A stretch of DNA of 64,000 nt from Dirofilaria immitis (lineage: Eukaryota > Nematoda > Chromadorea > Rhabditida > Onchocercidae), in assembly GCA_024305405.1 (NCBI GenBank), contig JAKNDB010000107.1, positions 682,001-746,000 of the forward strand, in the 5' to 3' direction. A program made the position numbers and the translations under genes. Position 1 is the first letter of the stretch. Every line of letters starts with the position of its first letter. Below the pieces are notes generated by a model. That model was not told the origin of the DNA and did no database searches. It saw only the letters and a list, made by a program, of their open reading frames with translations. This document shows positions 42,881-55,525 of this stretch, one piece after another.

Positions 42881-43249
42881 CTCGTTAGAAGCATGAATTG
42901 ATTCGATCGAATTGCAACGTATTATATAATCAGATCTGAAATAATAATTATAAGCTTAAGTTATATTGGGTTCTGTTGAGTATTTTTTAACAAGACATCA
43001 TCTGCTATTAATATATAGAATATTATGGAAATTCAAGAGAAATAGGACAAGAAGATGGACCCAAGAACTTGGCTCATTCTATATGCCATGCAATCTATAT
43101 ATCTCTCTTATAGCTATTCATTCAATGAATAAAATTGATAATTTTTTGTTATTTGTACATTGTAAATGATGATATAGCGATCACTAACTTCGACCATCTT
43201 TGCTCTCCCCATTTTGATAAATAGCCATTTTCCATTTCTATGAATCTAT

Positions 43250-43319
43250 GCGACATCACACTCATCACACTTGCGACACCGCACTCATCACATTTGCGAT
43301 ATCGCACTCATCACACTAA
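43250..43319. repeat. 23-bp direct repeat, three copies
   Basis: Three imperfect copies of a 23-mer of the form GCGACAYCRCACTCATCACA. Confidence 0.8.
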
Positions 43320-44362
43320 TGATTGTCAACAAAGTTGCTATTGCCGATTACGCTGCTCATCTTCTCCCTCTTACTTTTGCATAATCATTTGCTGTTGCTA
43401 TGTGTTGCACATAACATATATATATATATATACACCGACATGTACGCCACATCTCACATACATCGACATGCACGCACACACATTGTAATGTCGTTGATTT
43501 CTGATGTGATGTGATGTGAATTTTCCCTCAATCGTTTCTTTTCAACCGCAAACTTTGATCTCGATAACATTAAGAAATTTATGCTACAACAATAGCATTG
43601 TTTTAGCTAGCTAGCATTGATTAACAGATAGATGCTCGATGAAGTTCATCACGTTTTAACGTGATATTTCAGACGTATCATTGTAAATCATTAAGTCAAG
43701 AATCATAAAGATAAGGCTAATATCATTATATATTACAATACCTTATGAATGATACAGTATATAATTATGATAAAATATAGTAAGGGAAATTAAGTTGTCA
43801 AGTTGATTTGATATGCTTATCTTTTATCATCTGTTAGCAATAACTATTTTTTGTTGAAATTCTAAATTAGGAAATATTGCATGCAGAATGTATTATCTAG
43901 AAATTCATGTTGCGGTTGTTCAAGTATTTAAATGATGGTTTGAATTTTATATCTCAATGATAATATCATTATCATTATCATCTTGCTAAATCAAGAAAGA
44001 TATTTGGGAGAAATCGATAACTAAAATCAAGTTGATTTGCTATCACGAAATGCGCGTAATTTATTTACGATTATTTATCATTTTATGATATCATATGCTG
44101 TTTCTCTATATCACAAGATATGTCTAAATCCAAAATATGCATGAAATATAGAATTGAAATTTTTTGACTTTTGGTTTTTTGTTGTTTAATATGCTAATTT
44201 ATTAATGTTTTATTGATTTTAGTTGAAATGAACGAGTCATGATGAAAATAAGTGATAAGCTGTAATAGTGCAATTGGAAGAATTAAAATCAAGCAATAAT
44301 TTACCTTGTTCAAAAAGAAATGTAAACATTTCTATTACTGTTATTCTCTGCAGTTGTTCAAT

Positions 44363-46142
44363 ATGTCATTATTGCATACTTCTCTTGAATCAAACGAATG
44401 GCGCTCTGATAGAGTATTTCGATCGCATGGATTATTGAAGGTAATATAAATATATAACTATATTTCTAATTAGATATATAAGTATTTAATTTGATGTGAA
44501 AAATACAGGTGAAATAAGTAATTTATGTTACATGTGCTGCACACATGATAATTGATAATAAGATTTTGCTTATTTCAAAAAAAAAAAGAATATTAATCCA
44601 AATGAAGGAAAATACATGAAATTATTAATTCATACATCCAAATGATGGAATTCAAAAGTTTTAGATAAACATTCTTTCTCATTTTGATAATTCTAAAATT
44701 ATTTTTTGTTTTTGTTATTTTTGTTTTCAAAATTTCAGTGCCTAGCGCAATGTCACGTTGTACTTGGTCTGATCATTTTTATATTGGCTGCATTAGCAGA
44801 TTATGTGAGTTCAAGAATTCATACTATTCGATTGGTTGGTCTCGAAGAATGCTGCTCTTTCTACTTTATCTTGACGGGGTATTTTTTTTATTGAATGAAA
44901 AAACATCTTGCGCATGAAAGAATTCATCCAAAAACTGTGTTTTATACATTTTGTAAGTATAACTTTATCCTAAAAGAATCTGGAAATCAACATCAAGGTA
45001 AAGAAAAGAAATTCGCTATGATTTCTATACGGCATACTTCTTTACGAAGAACGAGTTGAATCTTTAAACTTATCTTTGAATATTGTACTTTCCAGTATTA
45101 TTGGAATTTGTGGTTCGGCAAGTCATCGTCGCGGTTTGATATTGGCATTTATGTTAATGAATTTGCATGCAATCCTTATTTTCGCACCAGCAATTATAAT
45201 CGTTTCTAGCTTCGATATACATTTTTATCAGGTTTGTAAGTTTTTTTTTTTTAAATTACATTCAGTTTGAAACTAGATCGAAATGATTAAATAACAAAGA
45301 ACAAAATCATTTTTATAGGCCGAGTGTTTCGGTGAATGTGATTGGCATCTATTAGCAGCAAGTCTGCCGAAAAATAGTCGATGCCAAATTCTTTGCGGTG
45401 AAAATATTGACGATAATAGGAGAAGGTATCACTAACACATTTATTCTGAAATTTCTATGAATTGAACTGATAATAAGAATAGATAGCATTCCTTCTTCAA
45501 GCACATTCGGAACTTATTCCTTTTTGAGAGTCTTAATCTACGGAAACTACAGATAAATGCATACATTATGCTGCTAAATTAATTGTTTTAATTTGCTTGA
45601 CAGTTAAATTTGTTTATAAACTCTTAATTTGGATTATAGCTAGAACGAATGAATGAGTAAATTTATAGTTTGATGACACGATTGGGAACTGAATATCGTT
45701 TGGATGCTGGTATTATTGCGGCAACTATCCTGCAAATGGTACTCTTCCTTTTTTCATTATCACTTTGCTGTCGAGAAGTATGTATGGAATGTCGACCAGC
45801 TATGTGGAATGATGTTTGTTTTTAAGATTTTTCAAGATTTAATTTAGTTCTTAAAATGACAATCTTAAGATTAGCATGCATTTTATATAAAATCATATCA
45901 CAGTATCGATGCTTAGATGTTAATAAAGTTGGTTACACAGTTACTATAAAAATTCCACATTTAAAATCAAGTTTAAAATCTTTAACGTCTATTTTTATTT
46001 AGGCTTTTGATTTGGACGAAGCGTAAATAATATTGCTATCCAGCAAACTTCTCAAGTGATTTAATTCTGAAAATTTCCATTTTAGAATCAGCAGTTGGAT
46101 TTGATGACACCTCTAAAACTTCAGGATGGCACATCGAATTAA
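44363..46142 (+). CDS. Tetraspan membrane protein, family not recognised
   Basis: A leader acceptor (ctctgcag, ending 44353) precedes ATG 44363. Exons: 44363-44440, 44739-44878, 45096-45231, 45319-45425 and 45669-45813 joined to 46086-46142 (TAA), about 220 aa. Reading through 45813 instead gives a TAA at 45823-45825 and 205 aa. Spans: CHVVLGLIIFILAALADYV, then CSFYFILTGIIGICGS, GLILAFMLMNLHAILIFAPA, and AATILQMVLFLFSLSLCC. The second extracellular loop carries four cysteines (AECFGECDW … SRCQILCGEN), suggesting disulfides as in tetraspanin/claudin-like proteins. The pattern (cytoplasmic N-terminus, 4 spans, Cys-rich tail CREVCMECRP) resembles MARVEL/CD20-type nematode proteins, but I cannot name it. 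Confidence 0.7.
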
Positions 46143-49100
46143 CAAAATCCGGTTTCTGATATCATTTTTATCACTGAAGAAAGCAAACTGTAATGATTAT
46201 ATTAATATTGTTTCTCACATATAAAAAAGATGGGAATGATCATTTTGTTTTAACCATTAAATAAGCAGAAAATCATTAAAAAATAACTCAAGAGTTTGAG
46301 AATTTTAGGTGCTAGAAAAAATAAATGCAATTGATTTCTAATTCGATAAATAGATGTATATTTTTGATTTTCTTTCTTCAGTTTGCAAATTTCATCCGTG
46401 TGTTTTTCATGTTCAAAACATCCTGTTTACGTATTCCATTTTATTGGTTCATATTGCCAGTTATGCTATCACTATTATCAGCATGATTGTCATTTGGATG
46501 TAGGTTGAGGAATACTTTAAAAATTCAGGACACATTTTCCCTTTTTTTCTCTGTGTCGATCTTTATTTGGTATTTATCAAGTAATCAGTTGTGGTTTAGT
46601 CCAAATCATTAATGGACGGGGATTGTTTACTTGATCATGATCTATATTCTAACTGAAAAGGAATATAAAGCGAAAATCTAATGTTTAAATTGTACTTTAC
46701 GCAGCTGAGTTATACATAAGTGAAAATGGTGTATCTAGATGCATAAAAAAATAAACATTCGTATTTGGCCAACTAATGTTTAAATTTAGGTTATAGATGA
46801 TTATAAAATACATTTTCAGACTTATATCTGGCTCTTCATATCATTGCTTTTTCATAAAATAATAATCGAAATCATTCCTATTTCAATACCTTTACAAATT
46901 AATGATTCTGGTCAGATTCGTATATCTTCATTTGCACCTATAAAAGACAACTTTTTATTATTGATCATACTATTAAAATTTGCGTTTTGAATTGATTGTC
47001 TTACTGCCTTTTCATATACATTTGTAATTCAACAAATTTATTTTCGTGACATTATAATTATAACGCTTGGCAATATTAATATGTATTTCTAAGTTTTTGA
47101 TAATCACTAATATTTTGTTTGATATATATATATACATATATCTCATTTTTGTTTTAATTTTTGTCATATATCCAAATTTTTTTTTTTGTCAAGTAAAAAA
47201 TGCCCTCTCTAAATGATTTTATAAAAATTAAATTCTGAATATTAAACAAATTTCTGCATTTCTGGCTGAATGGGAAAAGATGATATTTCACTATTTAAAC
47301 TATAGCAACCGTAATAATTTTTCCAATTTCTTTGAAAACTTTTAAGAAATTTTTGGCTTTAATTGAATATTACGATGATTTTTATACCTAGCAAACGTTT
47401 ATATATTTTTTTGAATCTGAATTTATATATAGAATTCGAACTTATTTTTAAATAATCTCCAACATAAAAGAAGCTCATGTTAAGATTAACAACATAAAAG
47501 GGAAAAAAATTGGCTAGAAGTATGTAATAAGTGAAACTACTCAAAGTTTTGATCATGCCATGAATCCGCGGCGGTACATGATCTTTGATTATGAAGTTTT
47601 GAAGATGAATTAATCCTTAAGCTAATTGGCATCATTGCTTAGTGCTACATTAGCAGTTGATTTATTTCATTCATGATTTATGAAATTCTTCCATTCGACT
47701 TTCTTAATTAGATATAAAAATTAATATTGGAACAAATTGAGTTATAACAGAGAGTTTTTGCATTTAGCAGCATTCTCGGGATGAGAGTAAATGATTGATA
47801 TATACAAGATATCAGATTAGCACTTTAATATATTATTAATAGCAGAAGATTCATTCATTTCAATCATTCATGATACAGCCAATTATTCCATTATCTATTT
47901 ATTATCAATCCATTTATGACATTCTAATCGATATCAAATTAATCAGAAAGAGAATTATTTTACAATATTATCGTTTTTTCTGAAAATTGAATTTATGTCA
48001 AATATTTCAAAAAAATAAATAAATAAGTAAAACAAATTGTGAAGAAATGATTTAAAAAAGAATGAAAAAAAATACTTTCAAATTGAAATTTAAATTAAAC
48101 ATTACTTGATGATGAACACCATCAATTGCTGCTATCAACCATTTCTCTTTGATGTTCATTTCTTTTATCATTAATTATTGGAAATCATGATTTTCATAAG
48201 ATATATGGATGAAAATGAGAAACAATAAAATTGAAATCAACCCTAAAACATTTTGCATAAATGAGTAGTTCAATGTATTATTACAGTGTTTTCGCATTTT
48301 TGTTTTATAAATGCAATTTTAACAGATAGCAATATCAATTGATGTCTTTAGTTTAAATTATTTGTATCTTTCTTTCTCTTTAAAATAACATCATCTTGGC
48401 ATTTGACAGTTTTCTTTCTTTTTTTTTTTTTTTTGTTAAATTTACTGACATCGGAGAGATAGATTCAAAAGAAGGTATGATAGATTATGTTCAGCATTAT
48501 TTATTTTCGGCAATGTATTCACATTTCAACGTACATGAAATAAGATATTCCCGAGAATATACTTTGTAATTTGATTGAAGAAAAGCACTCATAGCAATAA
48601 TAACTTTATTAACTGGCAAATATAATCAAATGAATTCCCGATCAAAACATATACAAATATTTGCTTTTAATGCATTCAAATATGAGATCAATGCGATGAT
48701 GATAAACTTGAAGTTGAGAATAAATGCATTTTATTATTATATAAAATGATTGTCATATTTTATGTCACATTAGACATTTTTCAACAAATCGAGAAAATGA
48801 GAATTTTTTTGATAAGAATAGCAAGTTGAATCTTGCATATTTCATGATAATGAATTTTGAAGAGTTTTTTTTTTTAAACCTAAAGTTTTTTTTTTTAGAT
48901 ATTCCAAAGAAAATCATTAAGAGATTTGAAAAAAAATTAGTATTACTTTATATCTGTTATGAATTATGATATGTCTTATATACATAATTTATCATACAAT
49001 AAATATTTATTGATTTTGCTGGAAAAATCTTTTTATCTCTTTCTTTTTTATTTGCGAAATATAAAATAATTACTTCTCTCTCTAATAATGAAATTCATCA

Positions 49101-50594
49101 TATATTGCACAAATATTTCATAAAAATGGCAAACAAAAGTATAAAATAAGAAAAACACTCTGACAAGCTTTGATCAAATGATTTTTCATCTAATTTCACT
49201 TTCACAATAAAAAAATAAAATGATATTTTATTAATATTTATTAATTTCGGAATAGATCATTTTCTTGATCGATTATAGGAGAAAGATCATTGTGATAGAT
49301 GAAGCGATGAGGGTAAGTTTAAGTATCATTGCATATACTCTATCTAATATCCATAAATTATACTTTATTATTACTGATTTACCTTGCCTCTTATAACTTC
49401 TCAATAGTCTATGACTTTATTTAAAACATAAAAAGTAACATGAAACATAAATATACAAGATTTTTGGTCTAAGATATAAATATATAGATTGGAAGGAATT
49501 CCAAACAACAGAAGATTGTTAAATCTCAATCATTCGATAAGTTATAGAACGTTTACATTCTAGTTTCACAGTTTTAAGACATATCTCTTTCCAGTAGCTT
49601 GGTAGACTGAATAAAAAATTGGATATGTTGCTTAAGTTGCTATTAAAAAAGTAGGATATGGTGACTTTTGTATTTAAAAACCAATCACTAAAACTATTAA
49701 AGTAGTTTTAAACAAGTCAGTTGAATAATTTCAGTAAGCAATTTTTTTTTGTCTGAAATTTCAGACAAAAAAAAATTGAAGAATAAATGAATTACATATA
49801 AGCGAAACGGAATACAATTGGAAACAGTACTCTGGAAAACATAGAACGAAAATTGAAAAATTGTATTATGATACATATCACAGTAAGTATTAATGAAATC
49901 CTGCATTTGAACAATTTTATAGAACTAACAGAAAATAAAATCTCGCATGCACAAAAATGCATAAGGCTAAAATTGCTAATAGAGATTTATTATAAACAAA
50001 TGAAATCTAAATCTATCAATTTAGAATTTCGTAGAAGCTTTATCGAAATAAATACAAATACTGCAACAAAATCTGAAATTGTGAGCAAAATTTAATTTAA
50101 ACTGCCTAAACTAAATTGATAAAAATAAAATTACAGGGTGGATAAGAAATCTTTCCTAAAAAATTTTTTTTCTGTTATTGGAATTGCAATATCAGCAAAA
50201 ATGACATAGATTTTGGAAACAAATTTCTCTTCTAGGTTATTTAAAGAATTTGACACAACTCATTTCCCACTAAAACAAATAAAAGAAAAACAAACCAAGT
50301 AGCTAAGGAATATTTCAATTGGAGATTAGGCCCTTTTCTTGTTCGAAAACCCTATCACATAAGGAAACAAAAGAAAAATGAATTATTAGGGTAAGGCAGA
50401 CCAAATATAATTTTTCCAAGTTGATGCCGTTGTTTTATTCGTCACAGCATCAGCTAAAAATAACAAAATTTAATTCTAAACATCAATTTCTATAACTAAA
50501 GAAAATTTGAAAATTAAAAATGCAAATAATAGTGCAGTAAATCTCTGTTTTATAAGTTTCCTTTTATTTATAGTAAAAAACTTTAAAGAATTTT
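46143..50594. other. Intergenic, AT-rich
   Basis: It contains a hydrophobic open stretch behind an acceptor at 46382 (possible alternative 3' exon of the tetraspan gene, discussed in findings), a perfect 40-bp palindrome at 49739-49778, and several T9-14 runs. Plus-strand frame 49853-50095 is Lys/Ile-rich and looks like chance. No further gene was recognised. Confidence 0.45.
49739..49778. repeat. Perfect 40-bp palindrome with no spacer
   Basis: The arms are 20 bp: CAATTTTTTTTTGTCTGAAA and its exact reverse complement, joined with no loop. Symmetry stops exactly at both ends. No transposon ends or target duplications were seen. Confidence 0.9.
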
Positions 50595-53500
50595 TTAAAT
50601 CGAATACTTAAATTTTCCTCTGCACTTATTACAAAAATCTGAAAAGTGATAACTAATTTCCCAAGTATCCAAAATGTCTTTAATTTCATCTAGATTGTGA
50701 TCATTTTCGCTGACAATAAATATACCACAATTTATGTAAATTTCAAAAACTTTATAAAAACTCTTTCAAATTTGCAGTGATTAGCGAAAGACAGAAAACA
50801 TACCTTCAGCGACCTGACTGAGCAAATTCACTTCATCGTTGCTTAATTTCAACATTGTTGTCAGAACAGGTATTAGATAACCACGTTCATCGGTAACTTT
50901 TTCTGGCGCAATGAACTAGCAAAAACCATGATTCATTTTCAAAATATTTGGAGAGAAAGTGTTAATACTGTCATATAAGCATGGCAATATATCATTATTG
51001 CAGTCATAACATCTAGATTTATAAGAATGGATATATAGTAGATTTATAGCGATATATCACTGAATCGGACTTCGAGGAGAATCTCGACAGACTAGCTTGC
51101 ATATCATGTCATAATAGTATTTTTCTCAAGATCAACAATAAAAGTATTTGCAGCAAAGATTTAACTCTTATGAAAATACATTATACTAAAAATTCATGCA
51201 GAAAAGTGCATCCTATCGAACATGATATATATATATCAAATTCCGCATACTTTAGCTGTACAAATCTACAATTAAATCATGCTCATATTTCACTTACTTT
51301 CATAATAACATCCTTCAGATACTCAGTATTAGCCAAATGATTTTCACGTTCCCGATCACGTTCTATTCTGCGAATCTCATCTTTCAAAAGTTTTGTTTGT
51401 TCTAGTAATCTTACATTCGTTGCTTCACTTTCATTCAGAAGTTCTCGTGTATGTTTTAACTAAATCAGTTTCATAAATTATGCATTAATTAAGTGGATCT
51501 TTTATAAGTTTCTTCTTCAGAATCTTCTTTAAAATGCTTTTTATTAAGTATATAATCGAACTTGTTTGGTAATCATTTCAGTTACATCCTGTTGTGTTAT
51601 TGAGTTATCTGGCTGGTTCCAAATATCAGTTATGGTCAGCTCTTCAAATTCGCCATAAATCACTTCCTCCAGTGATTTTTCTTCACATTTTGCTTCATCG
51701 TCATCGTTCTTTGCACTTTTGTCTGCTGCAACTGCAGCTTCTCTTGTAGCATGATTCAGATAGGTACTATAATAAATATTAAGTAAATAGAATTTATTAA
51801 AAATGTACATTATAACGTTAAAAATTATGTAAAGGTACAATACGCTATGTACTAAGAGATCTTTCGTTTTTCAAACTCAATGAACTGACATGACTGTCTA
51901 ATTCGACGAAATAATTCATTTAAAAAAATAATCAAAAAAATAATACTATCTTGGATTATTAATTGTATTTGGATTACTACAGTTTTCCAAACCTAGATGG
52001 CAAAATGTCTGCAGAAGATTTCTGTAATTGGATGGCCACATTTTGCGCCACTGCAACTTGAATCTTTTCCATCTTTGTTCGCCTCTCTACTTCTTCATTC
52101 AATGCATGTCTTAAACATTCCATTTCTTTTTCTAAATCTTCCCGATCTTGTCGTGCAGTTGCCAACAAATTCTCCTTTTCCTGATTGTGTAAAACAGAAT
52201 TTGCATCAATCTGAGCCAACAATTTCTTGTTTAACTTTGTTTCAGAAACAATTCGTAAGTCGAATTCCCGACGTTGTTCTGACAACCTAAAATATGAAAC
52301 AAATAATAAAAAATGTGTTGAGTTTATCGTGATTAAAATTTTTCATCAACTTTTGCTAAAAAATGAATCATTTATAATAGCAAAAACAATATTTGGAACA
52401 ACAGAAAATAGCCAAGAAACTAGCATGAGAAATAAAAACAAAGGATAACTTACTCTCTTTTGTGGGATTCAATGGCAGTGTTAAGTTGTCGCTGTAAATT
52501 CGATATTTCAGCGGAAAGTGTCCTAACATGTCCCGATGAAGAATCAAGTTCGTCTTGTAACATATGATGTGACTTGCTGAAAATAAACAAAACTATTTCA
52601 ATTTCAAAAGTTGAAATTTCTCAGAAATAAATTCCTTTGTTTCTTAAGTTTTCTAATTCCGATGATACGAGTGTCCAGAAGAAATGATTCAATAAAATTA
52701 AGAATTATATTAAGAACAATCAAAAGTTTACGTCAAATTATCAATTGAATTCTTTTGTTGTCGAATCGTTTCCTCTAATATTTCAATTTCTCCTTCCTAC
52801 GTTCATCGTCGTCACTTTTCTTCTGTTCCAATACGTAAAGAGCTCGAGTCTGTAATTATGATAGTAGTCTGAAAACTTCGAATTGTTAGTTTAGTAATTT
52901 ATTCGATCCCATAATTTCACCTTAAAAGTTGAATGCTCTTCAAAGAGATCATCAAGCTGTCGTTGCAATGATTTACACTGAGAACAAGATGACATTAATT
53001 GCCGGTTTAATGAAGCATTTAATGCCTCCAAATCTTCAATCTTTTTCTCGTTCGTTCCAATTACTGTTATCAGTTGCTCTCGCTCATTACTTTGAACAGA
53101 AACTTGCTTCTGGAGTTGTTCCTTCAGATCTTCTCGTTCTTTTTCATGTAAAGCAAGTTCAGCTTTTTTTCTGAAACAAGATAAGTAAACACGACGAATA
53201 GAATCACTTTTGTTTATGAAATAATATTATTATATTTAGCATACAACATTGGCACATTATCAAATTTCGAGAAAAAAATAATCTGCCTTCTATTTCTTTC
53301 TCTAAGTCTTTGACTGCAGCATTCAGCTTCGCAGTGTTATCAGTAAGAAGAACTTTTTCTTGAAGAATATTATCCATTTTCTTCGTTGTTGCTTCCAACT
53401 CCGACCGTAATGAAAATTTCTCGAGATTTGTTGCTTTAAGTTCTTTTGTAGCCGTTCAACTGTTTTCTCAAAATCGGCTATTTCTAATGTGATCACATTT

Positions 53501-55525
53501 TCAACACTCCTTTTCTGAATTTAATAAAAATATTATTTCATTTGCTCGTGATTTTCTCATGCTCTATTATTATTTGAATCATTAGAAGCTCAAATGAATG
53601 AGAAAAATGTTGGAAATTTAATAATGAGATAAAACTAAAGAAATTATAAAAATTAAGAAATTTCGTATAAGAAGATTAACAAATAACGCTAATTACGATT
53701 TCACTGATTTCATATTTTTCTGTAAAAAACCAATTACTGAAAATGTTTTGCTCTTTCGCAACATAATAACACAATTTGATAAAAATGAAATAAGCAACTT
53801 CTTTGTAAGACTCGAGTTGTGCATAAGCATCATCCAATAACGAACGTAATTCAGCTATTGTATATGTCATTTTTTCTTTTTCATCCGCTTGCTGGAAGAA
53901 TAAATGTGAAAATCGATTTAAGGTGAGTATTTAAAAGTCAAATAATTAACAATTGCCATCAGAAATATTCATAAAGAAACTGACTTTAAAATCGCAAAAT
54001 ACCTTATTACATTCTTCCGTTTGTTTTCGAAGCAAATCCTTTATTGAAACTAATTCATTTTGCAATTGAACGTTATAACTGGCCATTCTATCATTTTCAT
54101 TCAACTCACTGTTAGGTTCACTTGATTGATTCATTGATGAAGTTGCATTCACTTCCTGAAAAATGAATCCTTTAACGTCTTGAAGAAATTTCCTGCACGT
54201 TAATCTTTCAAGTCACTTTTCAGTTTTTTCTTTTTTTTTCAATTTTTTTCTTTCTGTTGAAGAAAACGCAGTAAAATAAATAATTTGGTACTTAATTGCT
54301 ATTTGCTGACTAAATTCCTGGAAAAAACTGAAATTCCACCTGGAATTTTTAGACTTCATTTTTAATTTCTCCAGTTGTAGCGTCAATTCAGAGCACTCTG
54401 TTTTTAGATCGTTACATTTCTGAAAAATACTACGGAATTACGGGAAAAGTCTTCGAATCATTAAGTATCACTTTTAATTTAAGATCCATTTTCTTGATGC
54501 GAATTTTTTGCTGAATATCTCATCTATAGTATACAGAAGAATATAAGACAAAAAAATGCTGATAAAGACATCCAATTAAATCATTCTTCTAAATGTTATT
54601 GATACCGCTGAAAAATATTTTAATAACAGGATCAATTACATCTCAAAAACTTTCGAACGATATTTAATTATTTAGATTCGTTTATTATAAAATAAAAAAT
54701 GTCAAAACTAACTTCGTTCAGTAGTCGAATTTCTTCTTCCTTTTCCTTGTTTTTTCTTGTTCGTCACATAGGTTTTTTTCAAATTTCTGAAACAGTTAAA
54801 AAAGAAACTTAAAGCTATCGAAATTATTTACAATTATTGTCTCACCAATAACCTAAATATGATAACAACATTACCTTTTCCTACTTCATCAGCATAAAAA
54901 GATTTATCAAAGTAAGCAGTTTAAAAATGAAAATTAAAAATAAATGCCGTCAGCATGTTTCAATGACTGTCTATAGATAAACATTGTAATCCAAAAGAAA
55001 GGTAATATTATATATTTGAAATTGATGTAAGCTTGTATAACTAAAAAATATGAAATTATCTAAGAAACTGTCAGCATACGGTGAAATCCTTTTGTATTTC
55101 TGCCAATTCGATTTTAAGCTTTTCATTTTCACACTTGGCAGTTTTCAATTTATTAATTTGTTTTTTAACGAAACGGATTAGATCATCTCGTGAGAGAGCG
55201 TCAACCTGGAATTTATTAGCTTTACTCTGTAATTATTATATATTAACATTTGTTCAACAAGAAAACAAATATATAAAACAAGCATCGTTGTTATGCTATG
55301 AGATTACTAAGAAATTTATGAACAATTTCTTACTACCTCCATAATTTCTTAATGTTTTTTTAGGTTTTCGAAAATCTAGAAGAATTCTTTTTTCATATAG
55401 TGCAATATGATTATAAATCTTTTACAGATTATCATCGTACAAATTCTATCATTCACCTTTGATTGTGATATTGTAGCTTCATTAGATGATGTTGATGCTG
55501 ATATATTTATCAACATGCCACTCAT
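50595..55525 (-). CDS. GRIP-domain golgin, GCC2-like
   Basis: Golgi tether at the trans-Golgi, recruited by Arl1/Rab GTPases through its GRIP domain. Exons, 5' to 3': 55525-55457, 55205-55080, 54786-54713, 54419-54340, 54155-54003, 53891-53799, 53514-53287, 53170-52921, 52849-52732, 52576-52454, 52286-51993, 51766-51562, 51459-51298, 50915-50804, and a possible last exon 50689-50595. About 700 aa, far shorter than vertebrate GCC2 (about 1,680). It starts MSGMLINISASTSSNEA and then has the N-terminal GCC2 motif (LSRDDLIRFVKKQINKLKTA), long Lys/Glu/Gln coiled coil, and a C-terminal GRIP domain (TEYLKDVIMK … LIPVLTTMLKLSNDE). One-base deletions in A/T runs near 54750, 54346, 53444, 53164 and 52791 must be allowed for. 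One intron uses a GC donor at 53286. The last exon is uncertain. Confidence 0.85.

Larger units (their letters stand above)
42550..44353. other. Intergenic with minisatellites
   Basis: Contains a 92-95 bp minisatellite (42562-42880), a 23-bp repeat (43250-43319), short TA and CA repeats near 43415-43480, and several chance open frames. No gene was recognised. Confidence 0.5.

Noticed and set aside
40674..46142. A single eight-pass membrane protein
   Set aside because: The first half ends in a natural stop (42547-42549), no donor of the right phase joins it to 44354, and the second half has its own acceptor and ATG.
49853..50095. 80-residue plus-strand open frame
   Set aside because: Lys/Ile/Asn-rich composition as expected of AT-rich DNA, with no acceptor, donor or motif.
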